A DNA stretch of 52,270 nucleotides. It comes from Frankia sp. R82. Lineage in GTDB: Bacteria; Actinomycetota; Actinomycetes; Frankiales; Frankiaceae. Position numbers and translations under genes: made by a program. A model generated the notes under the pieces. It saw nothing but the letters and a program-made list of their open reading frames with translations. It was not told where the DNA came from and searched no databases. The DNA is taken from assembly GCF_023716925.1 (NCBI RefSeq), contig NZ_JAMQQG010000286.1:1-52270 (forward strand). Direction: 5' to 3'. This document shows positions 38,846 through 48,546 of the stretch, one piece after another. Each line of letters begins with the position of its first letter. The stretch's first letter is position 1.

Positions 38846-41800
38846 TGGACAGCGCGCAGCGGGCCGCCCTGGATTCGATCCAGCTCACCTGGGCGCCGGT
38901 ACCGGACGACGTCTGGCGGTCGCTTTCCTACCATGTGGACGGCCTGCATCCAGGTGTGGTCCAGGCGGTGGAGATCGGTCTGCGCGAAGCCGCGGACAGC
39001 GCGGACGCCAGCCCCATCGGTCTGGTGCTGCAGGGCCAGCGTGGCTCCGGCAAGACCCACCTGCTGGGCTGGCTACGGCGCGAGGCCCAGGAGCAGGGTG
39101 GCTATTTCTTTCTCGTCAGCCTTCTGAGCACCAAGGACATCTGGGTAAGCGTTCTGACGTCCATGCTCGACGGGCTGGCCCGACCGATGGCGGACGGTGA
39201 GACCCAGCTTCGCGTGCTCCTACGGCGACTCTCGGCCCGAGTGGGCGTTCCGCCCGCGGAGCGACGTGCGCTGCTGGGCGAGACCGAGCTGACGAAGGAA
39301 AAGCTGGACCTGTTCATCTCCGCGATCTCCGCGTCGGACGGCTACGTCTTTCGGACCAGTCGGGACACCGCCCGAGCGCTGGCCCTCAGCGCGTCCCCGG
39401 GCACCGACCACCAGAACATCGCCGACGACTACTTCGCCTGCGACGAGGAGAGCACACCCGGAGACCGCGCGTTCTGGGGAATGCGTCGCACCACCCGCAC
39501 CGCGGAGGAGATCGTCCAGGAGCTGTCGCGCCTGATCGCGTTGACCGGCCCCTCGGTGATGGCCTTCGACCAGATCGACGTCCTGCTCTCGCAGTCCAAT
39601 CTGCTCGTCGACTCCGCCGCGGCCGGCAGCGAGCCCAGCCACGCTCCCAGCCAGGCGCAGCTGCTTCTGCTCGACAGCATCGCCGGGGGTCTGATGACCC
39701 TGCGCGAACGGACCAGGCGCACCCTGACGGTGGTCGCCTGCATCCCCGGCTCCTGGGATCTGATCAAAAAGAAGGCGGTCGACACTGTCCGCGACCGTTT
39801 CCGGGAAGCTCCACAGCTGAAGTCGATCAACCGCCCGGACCTGGCCCGTGAGATCGTGGCGCAGCGTTTCAAGCCCTACTTCACGGCGGCCGATTTCGAT
39901 CCACCGTATCCGACCTGGCCCATTCATCCGGACGCCTTCTCATCCGGCGGGGACTTCACCCCACGGCAACTTCTCATCCTCATCGACGCCCACATCCGCG
40001 CCTGCCGACTGCGCGATGAGGCCACTGAAATGCGCACCCTCAAGGAGAAGACGACGGGACCACCCCTGAAGGTGGATCCCGACCTTCCGACCATCAGCAC
40101 GACTGTTCTCGCCCGCTACGACGAGCGATTCGCCGAGCTGAAGCACAAGGCGGATGTGATCACCCCGTTGGAGCCCGAAACCGAGGACACCGCGGTGCCG
40201 CCCCTGCTGGCCGCCGGCCTCACCGCGTGGATTCTGGAACGGCCGGACAGCCCGAAACGCTTCTCGATCGATCCCGCGCCGAGCGGGCGGCCGGACCTGC
40301 ACGCCCGGTTGCGCCTCACCCTCGCCGAGGATATCGAGGATGAGGTTCACTGGTGCTTTCGCGCGGTCAGTGGTGGGCACCACGGAAACGCCGCGCTGAA
40401 CCGACTCCGCAGATCCATCACAGCCGCCGCCCTGGACCCGGAGATCAGCAAGCGAAAGCTTTTTCTACTCCGCCAGGAGGACTGGTCGACCGGGGCCAAG
40501 ACGCGCGAGTCGCTGGACGTCGTGGAAGCCTCCCACGGCGACACCCTGGCGCTCGACCACGAGGATCTGCGCATCCTCTCGGCGCTGCGGACGATGCTCG
40601 ACGAGGACCGGAGTTCACCGAGCCACGGGACGTCCGACCTGGGCCAGTGGCTGCTGGCCCGACGCCCCACCGAGACGGTCACGGTGTTGGGTAAGGCGCT
40701 CCGCGATGTCGCCGACTGGCTGCCCCCGGAAGCGAGCGCCACCGTCACGCGACCCAAGGGCACGCCCACGGAGACGACCTCCGTGGCGGATACCGCTGGG
40801 AGCACCGGAACCACCGGGACCCCCCCGCTGGTGCGACCGACCCTCGATATCGGACACGATCACGCGACCGCGGAGCCCGTGGCACTCGAGTTGGAGGCCC
40901 TGCGCAAGCATCTGATCGTCATCGCCGGCTCGGGTTCGGGCAAGACGGTGCTCCTGCGCCGCATCGTCGAGGAATGCGCCCTGCGGGGCGTATCCGCGAT
41001 CGTGCTCGATCCCAACAACGACCTGGCTCGCCTCGGGGACGCCTGGCCAGAGCCGCCGAGCCTCTGGGGTGCGGACGACGGCCCCAGAGCCGTGGAGTAC
41101 CTGGACAACACCGAGGTCGTGGTGTGGACCCCACGCCGCGAGGCCGGTCGTACGCTCAGCTTTCAGCCCCTGCCGGACTTCCCGGCCACCCTGGCCGACC
41201 CTGACGAGTTCGCCGAGGCCGTGGAAGTGGCGGTCGCCGCCCTGGTGCCGCGGGCGATGCTGGACGGAAGGGCGGCGAAGGCACATCTGGGCCGCGCGGT
41301 GCTGCGCCGGGCCGTCGAGCACTTCGGCCACCGGGGTGGCACCCGGCTGACCGGCCTGATCTCCCTTCTCGCCGATCTACCGGCGGACATCATCGACCTG
41401 GACGGCGCCGAGAAGATAGCTGCGGGGCTCGCCCAGACACTCAGCGCCGCGATGGTCAACGACCCGCTGTTCGGCGGCTCCGGCACGCCCGCGGACCCCG
41501 GCGTCCTGCTCACCCCGGCGGCGGGAAAGCGTGCCCGCATCTCGGTCATCAGTTTCGTCGGTCTGCCCGACGAGGGCGTCCGGCAGAGCTTCGTGAACCA
41601 GCTTCAGATGGCGCTCTTCTCCTGGATCAAGAAGAACCCCGCGGTGGACCGTCCCCTGCTCGGGCTGCTGGTCATGGACGAGGCCCAGACGTTCGTCCCG
41701 TCGGGTGCGATGACCGCGTGCACCCAGAGCACACTCGCCCTCGCCTCCCAGGCCCGCAAGTACGGTCTCGGCCTCGTGTTCGCCACCCAGGCACCGCGCG

Positions 41801-42060
41801 CCCTGCACAACCGGGTGCCAGGCAATGCCGCCACCCAGATGTACGGCCTGCTCAACAGCCCCACGCAGGTGGAAGTGGCCCGGGAGATGGCGAAGGCCAA
41901 GGGCGGAGATGTCCCGGACATCTCCCGCCTACGCACCGGCGAGTTCTACGTCGCGCTGGAGGGCGAGGCACCGCGCAAGATCCGAACGCCCCTCAGCCTG
42001 AGTTACCACCCACGCGGGCCACTCACCACCGAGGAAGTGGTCGCCCGCGCCCGGCAGTAG
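38845..42060 (+). CDS. Double ATPase: N-terminal AAA domain fused to HerA-like translocase
   Basis: The 1071-residue protein has two separate P-loop domains. The first, ORC/AAA-like, has Walker A GQRGSGKTHLL at residues 64-74, Walker B VMAFDQIDVLL near 240 and a sensor-like VVACIPGSWDL near 300. The second, from about 665, is HerA/FtsK-like: Walker A IAGSGSGKTVLLRRIVEECA near 693, LDPNNDLARLGD near 720, Walker B LGLLVMDEAQTFVP near 943, and ARKYGLGLVFATQAP near 975, with a typical HerA C-terminus. A Thr/Pro-rich linker (~640-665) joins them. Both ATP sites look intact. HerA-like hexamers pump DNA and work with nucleases in several defence systems, but no nuclease is encoded in this operon. 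Its position at the end of a coupled three-gene operon next to BREX suggests defence. Confidence 0.8.
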   Translation: MDSAQRAALDSIQLTWAPVPDDVWRSLSYHVDGLHPGVVQAVEIGLREAADSADASPIGLVLQGQRGSGKTHLLGWLRREAQEQGGYFFLVSLLSTKDIWVSVLTSMLDGLARPMADGETQLRVLLRRLSARVGVPPAERRALLGETELTKEKLDLFISAISASDGYVFRTSRDTARALALSASPGTDHQNIADDYFACDEESTPGDRAFWGMRRTTRTAEEIVQELSRLIALTGPSVMAFDQIDVLLSQSNLLVDSAAAGSEPSHAPSQAQLLLLDSIAGGLMTLRERTRRTLTVVACIPGSWDLIKKKAVDTVRDRFREAPQLKSINRPDLAREIVAQRFKPYFTAADFDPPYPTWPIHPDAFSSGGDFTPRQLLILIDAHIRACRLRDEATEMRTLKEKTTGPPLKVDPDLPTISTTVLARYDERFAELKHKADVITPLEPETEDTAVPPLLAAGLTAWILERPDSPKRFSIDPAPSGRPDLHARLRLTLAEDIEDEVHWCFRAVSGGHHGNAALNRLRRSITAAALDPEISKRKLFLLRQEDWSTGAKTRESLDVVEASHGDTLALDHEDLRILSALRTMLDEDRSSPSHGTSDLGQWLLARRPTETVTVLGKALRDVADWLPPEASATVTRPKGTPTETTSVADTAGSTGTTGTPPLVRPTLDIGHDHATAEPVALELEALRKHLIVIAGSGSGKTVLLRRIVEECALRGVSAIVLDPNNDLARLGDAWPEPPSLWGADDGPRAVEYLDNTEVVVWTPRREAGRTLSFQPLPDFPATLADPDEFAEAVEVAVAALVPRAMLDGRAAKAHLGRAVLRRAVEHFGHRGGTRLTGLISLLADLPADIIDLDGAEKIAAGLAQTLSAAMVNDPLFGGSGTPADPGVLLTPAAGKRARISVISFVGLPDEGVRQSFVNQLQMALFSWIKKNPAVDRPLLGLLVMDEAQTFVPSGAMTACTQSTLALASQARKYGLGLVFATQAPRALHNRVPGNAATQMYGLLNSPTQVEVAREMAKAKGGDVPDISRLRTGEFYVALEGEAPRKIRTPLSLSYHPRGPLTTEEVVARARQ

Positions 42061-42080
42061 GCCATGGTGCGCTCAGCGCC

Positions 42081-42118
42081 GGTCAGACTTACAATAAGAT
42101 CATCGGTATATGCTGACC
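42081..42118 (+). promoter_or_regulatory. Candidate PadR promoter/operator
   Basis: GGTCAG (42081-42086) and CTGACC (42113-42118) are inverted repeats flanking an AT-rich core that includes a -10-like TACAAT (42090-42095) and GGTATATG. It lies directly before the PadR start, where autorepression is common. Confidence 0.35.
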
Positions 42119-42120
42119 AC

Positions 42121-42465
42121 ATGGGTATCGAGGAGATGCGGGAACCCACATTCCTGGTACTGGCGGCGCTCGCCGACGGGGCCAAACACGGGTATGCGCT
42201 GATCGGGGAGGTCTCGGCGATCTCCGGCGGGCGGGTGACGTTACGGGCCGGCACGTTGTACGCCGCGCTCGACCGGCTGACCGGGGAGGGCCTGGTGCGC
42301 CAGAGCGGCGAGGAGGTGGTCGAGGGCCGGCTGCGCCGCTACTACGACCTCACCGACCCGGGCGCCGAGATTCTTGCTGCGCAGGTTGACCGCCTTCGGT
42401 CGAACGCCGCCGAAGCCGACCGCCGGCTGCGGTCCCGGCGGCGGCTGGGAACGGCACCGGCATGA
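42121..42465 (+). CDS. PadR-family transcriptional regulator
   Basis: The 114-residue protein has the PadR winged helix: MREPTFLVLAALADGAKHGYALIGEV, then RAGTLYAALDRLTGEGLVRQ, then GRLRRYYDLTDPGAEIL. All hallmark positions (GYAL, GTLYAAL, RRYYDLT) are present. Such regulators usually repress a neighbouring membrane or efflux gene and dissociate on binding a small ligand. Its stop overlaps the following membrane-protein start by 4 bp, so the two are co-translated. Confidence 0.93.
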   Translation: MGIEEMREPTFLVLAALADGAKHGYALIGEVSAISGGRVTLRAGTLYAALDRLTGEGLVRQSGEEVVEGRLRRYYDLTDPGAEILAAQVDRLRSNAAEADRRLRSRRRLGTAPA

Positions 42466-43517
42466 CCGCTTCCCGGCTTGAGATCGCCTACCGTCGGCTG
42501 CTCCGCTGCTACCCGCCTCGCTGGCGCCACGACCACGGGGACGAGCTCATCGCCACCCTGCTGGACCTGGCCGACGCGACCGGTCACACCAGACCGAGCC
42601 CGGCGGACATCGCGGATCTGGTCGGCCACGGTCTGGCCACCCGGCTCGGCGCATCGCTGGGCCTGGTGCCCGTGGTGGTGCGGCAGCGGACCGCGATCCT
42701 GGCCCTGTCGTCCCTCGCGGTGCTGTCGGCGGGGCTGTTCGTAGTCGCGGAGGTGATACCGAAACCTTTGCCGGCCTATGCGGGCAATCCGCCGAGCGCC
42801 GGTCTGACCTTCGGGCCGTTTGTCACCCTCGGTGCGGCGATCTATCCGCTGCCGGTTGCCGCCCTCGTCGCCGCGTCGGCCGGCGCACGCCGCACAGCTC
42901 GCGTGCTGCTGGGTCTGACGTGCATCGCGGTGTGCGCTGCTGTGCTCGTGGCCGCGTGGACCGATATCGCGCGGCCACCGCTCTATCTGCTCGCGGTGCT
43001 GTTCCTGCAGGCGGGGATGGCGTCGGCGGGGATGCCAACGGCGCTCCGCCGCCGCGACCTATTCACCGCGGCGGCACTGTTCTGCCTGTTCTTGGCGGCG
43101 GCCGGAACTTACAGTCTCTCCCTCGTCCATTCCAATGGCTACGTGTATTACAACAACCCATTCGCCGCCTACCGAGGGCCGGACGGTCTGGTCGACAGCA
43201 TCCAGAGGATCCTCCCGGCCACGGTCCTCGTGGGCGTTGCAGCCGCGACCGTGATCAGCCTGAGGCGACCCGGCTGGGCCGTCGCGGTCTTCGTCGTCGG
43301 TGCGGCCTGGTCACTGATGCCCATCGCCGAGTCGATCCGCTACTACCCGTGGGGCGCGGCGAACAACGTCGTCAGCGGCGGCTTTCTCCTCGCCGCCGTC
43401 CCCGTCGTCCTTGCAGCCGTTATGGACCTGTCCCGCGCTGCCAGCCAGCACGGGTTGGGATCCGCACCGGCACGTCAGGGATCAGCACCTCCCAGCAACG
43501 ACCCCGACCAGGGGTGA
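42462..43517 (+). CDS. Multi-pass membrane protein paired with PadR
   Basis: The 351-residue protein has a short cytoplasmic N-terminal segment (EIAYRRLLRCYPPRWRHDHG then DELIATLLDLA), a motif that recurs in actinobacterial membrane proteins encoded after PadR regulators. About eight hydrophobic helices follow, from residue 75 to 335. There is no transporter signature, so the function is unknown. The ATG at 42462 overlaps the regulator stop (ATGA), a strong sign that PadR controls it. Confidence 0.8.
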   Translation: MTASRLEIAYRRLLRCYPPRWRHDHGDELIATLLDLADATGHTRPSPADIADLVGHGLATRLGASLGLVPVVVRQRTAILALSSLAVLSAGLFVVAEVIPKPLPAYAGNPPSAGLTFGPFVTLGAAIYPLPVAALVAASAGARRTARVLLGLTCIAVCAAVLVAAWTDIARPPLYLLAVLFLQAGMASAGMPTALRRRDLFTAAALFCLFLAAAGTYSLSLVHSNGYVYYNNPFAAYRGPDGLVDSIQRILPATVLVGVAAATVISLRRPGWAVAVFVVGAAWSLMPIAESIRYYPWGAANNVVSGGFLLAAVPVVLAAVMDLSRAASQHGLGSAPARQGSAPPSNDPDQG

Positions 43518-43676
43518 CACCACCCGAGTCTCGGGCAGTCAGCCCGGGCCCGGACCCCGCGGGGACGGCTCCTGGCGCCGACGAATGGAACGGCCATGAC
43601 TCTGCCGGCCGGCTCGGTGGCAACCGCAGCGCTGTGATCCCCCCCGCAACCGACCCCACAGCAAGATCCATCTATA

Positions 43677-43726
43677 CGGGTCGCCGTGGGGGGCATATCG
43701 GACACGAACACCCCCACGGCGACCCG
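43677..43726. terminator. 16-bp perfect inverted repeat, bidirectional terminator
   Basis: CGGGTCGCCGTGGGGG (43677-43692) is the exact reverse complement of 43711-43726, with an 18-nt loop. It lies between converging genes (membrane protein on plus, Rieske on minus). It is the strongest hairpin in the window. There is no poly-T on either side. Confidence 0.75.
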
Positions 43727-43764
43727 CGTGCACCCTGCACACCCGTAGCCTGCTGAAAGCGGCG

Positions 43765-44091
43765 TCACAGAAGGTAACCATGGTCGAGGGACGTGCCGCG
43801 GTGCGTGGCCGTCGGGCGGTGCCGACGTGGCCGCGGGCGGGGAGAGCGCGCCTTGCCGGTGCGCAGGCAGAACCGGGCGAAGTGCGGCACGCACTCGACC
43901 GTGCCGTCCTCGATGTAGCCCTCGGCCAGGGACGACTCTGCGTGGCTGCGGGTGTCGTCAGTGGCGAACAGCTCGCCGTCGACGTTGAACACCGCGATGG
44001 GCGGGGTCGTGGGGAGGACGACGGCCTCGCCCTCGGGAATCTCGTCGATATGGCAGACGGGATGCCACTGCTCCGGCGCGTCATCGGGCAT
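43765..44091 (-). pseudogene. Degenerate Rieske-type ferredoxin subunit
   Basis: It starts at ATG 44091 behind GGGAGGAAATGTC. It follows the dioxygenase ferredoxin pattern: VCHIDEIPEGEAVVL, AVFNVDGELFATDDT, then the Rieske segments. The first cluster motif CxH, however, reads RSH (DDTRSHAESSLAEG), losing a cysteine ligand, and the second reads CVPH. After LRTGKA, where the family continues with a conserved strand pair, the protein becomes RSPRPRPRRHRP, which looks like a frame-shifted tail. The loss of one ligand plus a scrambled C-terminus means it probably cannot hold a normal 2Fe-2S cluster. A diverged non-Rieske role cannot be excluded. It lies 114 bp after the antiporter on the same strand. 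Confidence 0.65.
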
Positions 44092-44205
44092 GACATTTCC
44101 TCCCGCGCATGCCGCAGCGGGTCGGGGGCCGTTCGCCGCTGGTCGCGGGCCTCGTCCTCACCACCGTCCCGGTGGGGGTGGTGCGGGGTCACCGTCCGGT
44201 CTCGA

Positions 44206-45498
44206 TCACCTGCCCGTCGGCGGGACGGGCGGGATGGGCGGGACGGCGAGGCGGTCTGGCGGCGGTGCCTCGGCGGCTTCGCGGATCCTGGGGTGGCGCG
44301 CTGCCGCGGCCTCGTACCAGCGTCCGTAGCTGCGCGCGCCCCACGGCGCGGTGAGGCCGTGCAGGACCACGCTCATACCCACGGTCAGCATCACCACCGG
44401 GACGATCTGGTGCTGTTCGGGCAGTCCACTGGTGGCGACCAGATCCGCGAAGACGATCGACGCCAGCCCCCGTGGCCCGAACCAGCCGACATATGCCACG
44501 GTCGGAGGGGCGACCTTTGATCCCCACAGCGAGACGGCGACCGGGATCATCCGGACGACGGTCAGGCTGAGCAGCCCATAGATGAGCGCGGTCCAGGTCG
44601 CGTGTGCGAGGGCTGGCGCCAGAAGCAGGGCGCCGAACAGCACAAGGCTCACGCAGACACCAAGCTGGGCGACATCCTGCGGCGTCTGCTGCGCCGCGGA
44701 CAGGCTCTCGCCCGCGACCAGGCCGGCCACGAGGCCGGCGGCCCAGGCCGCGATGAAGCCGCTACCGTCGATCAGGTCTGCCAGGACGTAGGCCAGGGCC
44801 GCCACAGCCAGCAGCGCAAGCGACTGCCACAACCGGCTGGACCAACCCCTGTGCACCGACCACCGCAGGGCCAGTGCGCCACCGGCGCCCAGCGCCATCC
44901 CGATGGCGCCGGAGGCCACCAGAGCGCGCAGAAACACCGACACGGCATGTCCGCGGCCGACGGTCTTCTCCTCCTCCAGTGCCAGGGCCAGAAAAATGGT
45001 CACAAACGGAAGTGCCAGGCCGTCGTTCAGGCCACCTTCGACGTTCAGGGCATGGCGGATCAGCCGGGGAACCCGCGTGTTGTTGATGACCGGCAGCCCG
45101 AGGGCCAGGTCGGTGGGCGCCAGGATGGCCGCCAGCAGCGCCGTCTCCCACCCGCCGAGGCCGGGAAACAGCGCGGACGCCAGCAGCCAGCCGACGGCGA
45201 TGGTCAACGGGAACCCGATTCCCAGCAGCCGGCCGGGCAGCGGCGACTCGGTCGCCCAGGGGCCCAGACCGGCCCCCATCGCGTCGGTGAACAGCACGAC
45301 CACGAGGGTCAGTTCCAGCACGGCGGTGACGCCATGCTCACCGATGGACGAGCTGATCAGTCCCGAGACCTGGCCGCTGGCCAGCAGGCCGGCCGCGGTG
45401 AACACCAGTGCGCCGCTGATCGGCGTCTGCCGCAGGCGCCGCTCCACCAGCGCGTAGGCCAGCAGCGTCACCGCCACGACCGCGACCGCGGACTCCAA
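44206..45498 (-). CDS. CPA1-type cation/proton antiporter
   Basis: The 430-residue protein has 12-13 hydrophobic helices. The functional core has APTDLALGLPVINN near residue 128 and NVEGGLNDGLALPFV near 152. The Asn-Asp pair of CPA1 Na+/H+ exchangers is visible as LND. FGPRGLASIVFADLV near 345 is another conserved family segment. A short Pro-rich cytoplasmic tail follows. I use TTG 45498 as start because AGGAG lies 8 nt upstream. It should exchange Na+ or K+ for protons in the cytoplasmic membrane and take part in pH or salt homeostasis. It is transcribed divergently from the amidotransferase gene. Confidence 0.9.
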   Translation of the reverse strand: MESAVAVVAVTLLAYALVERRLRQTPISGALVFTAAGLLASGQVSGLISSSIGEHGVTAVLELTLVVVLFTDAMGAGLGPWATESPLPGRLLGIGFPLTIAVGWLLASALFPGLGGWETALLAAILAPTDLALGLPVINNTRVPRLIRHALNVEGGLNDGLALPFVTIFLALALEEEKTVGRGHAVSVFLRALVASGAIGMALGAGGALALRWSVHRGWSSRLWQSLALLAVAALAYVLADLIDGSGFIAAWAAGLVAGLVAGESLSAAQQTPQDVAQLGVCVSLVLFGALLLAPALAHATWTALIYGLLSLTVVRMIPVAVSLWGSKVAPPTVAYVGWFGPRGLASIVFADLVATSGLPEQHQIVPVVMLTVGMSVVLHGLTAPWGARSYGRWYEAAAARHPRIREAAEAPPPDRLAVPPIPPVPPTGR

Positions 45499-45772
45499 TG
45501 CTGTGCTCCTGTCTCACATCGACTCGCCCAGGTGATCAGGGGAAGGCGCAGACGGCTGGGAATCCTCCGTGTAGGGCCGAAAAACGATCAGGACCCTGCT
45601 CGGACGTATTCAGTACCGCCGCCGCATCCTCACCTTCTTCCCCGGCCAAACCGGCCTGACCCTTGGTTCAGCGCTCCATGGTCAAACTCCGAACATTAAA
45701 GATCTGGCCATAAAAACGGCGGTTGCCCCGGCCCCGCGTGGGCACCCTTGCCGTAGCGGACTGGAGGGTGGC

Positions 45773-46603
45773 ATGTGCAGATGGATGGGGTATCGGGGCG
45801 ATCCCATCGTCCCATACGCGTTGTTGTACGAACCCGAAAGATCACTGATTGCCCAAAGCGTCAGGCATGGACCGGACCTGCTCGAACCCAACGGTGACGG
45901 GACCGGTCTGGGCTGGTACAGCCGGCGCAGGACCCCGGCCATCTTCCACAGCGACTCACCCGCGTGGGGTGATGAGAACTTTCGGGAACTGGCCGAGGAG
46001 ATCTGTTCCCCGATGTTCCTCGCGCACGTGCGGGCGGGCACCGGAACACCGGTGCAGAAGACGAACTGCCATCCGTTTCGCTATCGGAAATGGATTTTCG
46101 TACACAACGGGTACATCGACGGCTTCGGTTCGCTTCGCCGTGAGCTGCTGATGGCCGTACATCCTGACCTTTTCAGCAACATAAAAGGCACCACGGACTC
46201 CGAGGTGATGTTCCATCTTGCCCTGACGTTCGGTCTGGAGGAAGATCCCGTCGGGGGGTTGGAACGCATGGCCGGTTTCGTCGAGAGCGTCGGAGCCGCT
46301 GCGGGTGTTGCCGAGCCCCTGCAGATGACGGTCGGGTTGGCCGACGGCGAGACACTGTTCGCGGCCAGATACGCCAGCGGGCCGGTGGTCAACACGCTGT
46401 ACATGAGCGAGAGCGTCGACGCGATCCGGATGCTCTACCCCGAGCACGAACGCCTGCGGCACATACCCGGCGACGCCCGCGCCATCCTGTCGGAACCGCT
46501 GAGCGAACTACCCGGGGTATGGCGGGAAATACCCCCGTCCACGGCCATCGTCGTCACCGAGACGCCCCATCAGCGCACCTTCCGTCCACAGCCGCCCGGG
46601 TAG
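45773..46603 (+). CDS. Class II glutamine amidotransferase domain protein
   Basis: The 276-residue Ntn-type amidotransferase has its nucleophile Cys directly after the initiator Met (MCRWMGYRG). Conserved NGDGTGLGWY is near residue 41, FLAHVRAGT with NCHPFRY near 85-100, FVHNGYIDGF near 110, and TTDSEVMFHLAL near 142. These are the standard glutaminase site elements, as in EgtC and YafJ. It is a stand-alone domain without synthase partner, so its acceptor is unknown. It starts at ATG 45773 after ACTGGAGGGTGG. It lies 60 bp before the GH15 gene and could be co-transcribed with it. Confidence 0.9.
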   Translation: MCRWMGYRGDPIVPYALLYEPERSLIAQSVRHGPDLLEPNGDGTGLGWYSRRRTPAIFHSDSPAWGDENFRELAEEICSPMFLAHVRAGTGTPVQKTNCHPFRYRKWIFVHNGYIDGFGSLRRELLMAVHPDLFSNIKGTTDSEVMFHLALTFGLEEDPVGGLERMAGFVESVGAAAGVAEPLQMTVGLADGETLFAARYASGPVVNTLYMSESVDAIRMLYPEHERLRHIPGDARAILSEPLSELPGVWREIPPSTAIVVTETPHQRTFRPQPPG

Positions 46604-46662
46604 GAAGCGGGAAGCCGCCCTGGGTTCTCAAGTGGCACGCGACGATCGCGGGAGGAACCAGC

Positions 46663-48516
46663 ATGAACGCCTATCCACCGATCGCGGACCACGGTCTCGT
46701 GGGCGACCTGCAGACCGCGGCGCTGGTCGCCGCGGACGGGACCCTGGACTGGTGGTGCACCCCGCGGTTCGACTCGCCAAGCGTGTTCGCCTCGTTGCTC
46801 GACAGCGATCGCGGGGGCCACTGCCGCCTGGCCGCTGATCTCGGCGAGGCCGACGAGGTGGGCGTCCGGCAGCTCTACCTGACCGACACCGCCGTGCTCG
46901 TCACCCGGTTCATGGCCCCGGGCGGGGTGGGCGAGGTGGTCGACTTCATGGAGCCCGATGCCTCCACCACCCCGTCGACGCGCCACCGGCTGATCCGGGT
47001 CGCCCGGGTGGTTCGGGGCAGTCTGCCCTTCGAGCTGCTGTGTCGGCCGCGGTTCGACTATGGTCGCGCGGCCCACACGTTGCGCCATCTCGACGACGGA
47101 TCGGTGGTGTTCCACGGTCCTGACACGGATCTGCACGTGCAGGCGACCGCCCCGATCGCGCTTCATCCGGACGGCCACGACGTTTCCGCCCGTTTCACCC
47201 TCGACGCCGGCGAGCTGGCCGCGGTCGTCCTCACCAGCGACAGCGGTGACGCCGCCACCCGCGGCGAACGTCTCGGCGGTCCGCCACCCACGGTGGAGAG
47301 CATCACCGCCGCATTCGACGCCTGCCGCGCCTTCTGGCTGAGCTGGCTGCGGGCGTCACGCTACCGAGGCCGGTGGCAGGAGATGGTCACCCGCTCGGCG
47401 ATCACCCTGAAACTGCTCACCTACGCGCCCACCGGCGCTCCCATCGCCGCCGCCACGATGGGTCTGCCCGAGCAGATCGGCGGCGAACGCAACTGGGACT
47501 ACCGGTACACCTGGATCCGCGACGCCTCGCTGTCCGTCCACGCCCTGAGCACCCTCGGTTTCACCCGCGACGCGAACGCCTACCGCCGCTGGCTGCGCGA
47601 GCGCCTCGACGCGGGCTGGACCGCCTCCGGCGAACCGCTTCAGATCATGTACCGCGTCGACGGGGAACCCCACCTGACCGAGGAGGTCCTCGACCATCTG
47701 GAGGGCTACCGCCGGTCCGCGCCGGTCCGCGCCGGCAACGCCGCCGCCGACCAGATCCAGCTCGACATCTACGGCGAGGCCGCCTATGCCCTCGCCGAGG
47801 CGAAGGACATCGGCGGGGTCCGCGGCTGGAAGGCCTTCGCCGCCGTCATCGACTGGCTCACCGACCACTGGGACCGCCCGGACGAAGGCATCTGGGAAAC
47901 GCGTGGGGGCCGGCAGAACTTCACCTACAGCCGCCTCATGACCTGGGTCGCCTTCGACCGGGCCATCGGGATCGCGACCGCCTACTCCCGTCCCGCCGAC
48001 CTCACCCGCTGGCGGACGGCCCGCGACACCGTCTTCCACCAGATCATCGACCGCGGCTGGAACGACAAGCGCCATGCCTTCGTCCAGCACTACGACACCG
48101 ACGTCGTCGACGCCTCCCTGCTGCTCATGCCGCGCGTCGGTTTCCTCGCCCCGACCGACCCCGACTGGCTGAGCACGCTCGACGCCATGAACGACGAACT
48201 CGTCAGTGACAGCCTCGTCTACCGGTACAACCCCGCCGCCTCTCCCGACGGCCTGCGGGGCTCCGAGGGCACCTTCAACCTCTGCAGCTTCCTCTATGTG
48301 CAGGCCCTGGCCCGCGCCGGCCGCCTCGACCAGGCCCGCTACGCCTTCGACAAGATGCTCACCTACGCCAACCACGTCGGCCTGTTCGCCGAGGAGATCG
48401 GACCGTCCGGCGAACAGCTCGGCAACTTCCCCCAGGCCTTCACCCATCTCGCGCTCATCGACGCCGCCATCGCCCTCGACGAGGAGCTCGACCGCGCCGA
48501 GAATCCGGCCCGCTGA
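46663..48516 (+). CDS. GH15 family glucoamylase/trehalase-like enzyme
   Basis: The 617-residue protein starts at ATG 46663, behind GGGAGGAACC. An N-terminal beta-sandwich domain (YPPIADHGLVGDLQTAALVA; GTLDWWCTPRFDSPSVFASL) precedes an (alpha/alpha)6 barrel. Its active-site segments are IGGERNWDYRYTWIRDASLS near residue 280, and EEIGPSGEQLGNFPQAFTHL near the C-terminus containing the catalytic Glu. The members of this actinobacterial branch act on trehalose or alpha-1,4-glucans. Sequence alone does not decide between them. No signal peptide is seen, so it acts in the cytoplasm. Confidence 0.92.
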   Translation: MNAYPPIADHGLVGDLQTAALVAADGTLDWWCTPRFDSPSVFASLLDSDRGGHCRLAADLGEADEVGVRQLYLTDTAVLVTRFMAPGGVGEVVDFMEPDASTTPSTRHRLIRVARVVRGSLPFELLCRPRFDYGRAAHTLRHLDDGSVVFHGPDTDLHVQATAPIALHPDGHDVSARFTLDAGELAAVVLTSDSGDAATRGERLGGPPPTVESITAAFDACRAFWLSWLRASRYRGRWQEMVTRSAITLKLLTYAPTGAPIAAATMGLPEQIGGERNWDYRYTWIRDASLSVHALSTLGFTRDANAYRRWLRERLDAGWTASGEPLQIMYRVDGEPHLTEEVLDHLEGYRRSAPVRAGNAAADQIQLDIYGEAAYALAEAKDIGGVRGWKAFAAVIDWLTDHWDRPDEGIWETRGGRQNFTYSRLMTWVAFDRAIGIATAYSRPADLTRWRTARDTVFHQIIDRGWNDKRHAFVQHYDTDVVDASLLLMPRVGFLAPTDPDWLSTLDAMNDELVSDSLVYRYNPAASPDGLRGSEGTFNLCSFLYVQALARAGRLDQARYAFDKMLTYANHVGLFAEEIGPSGEQLGNFPQAFTHLALIDAAIALDEELDRAENPAR

Positions 48517-48546
48517 CCGTCTGCGACGCGACCGAAAGCGAGGTAC

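Noticed and set aside
38845-42060. Assignment of the three-gene operon as Dnd/Dpt (DptFGH)
   Set aside because: The HerA part is reminiscent, but domain order, protein lengths and the absence of DndBCDE genes do not fit. I keep it only as an analogy.
43677-43726. Perfect 16-bp inverted repeat as an IS end or attachment site
   Set aside because: It lies between convergent genes with no transposase or integrase nearby, so a bidirectional terminator is the simpler reading.
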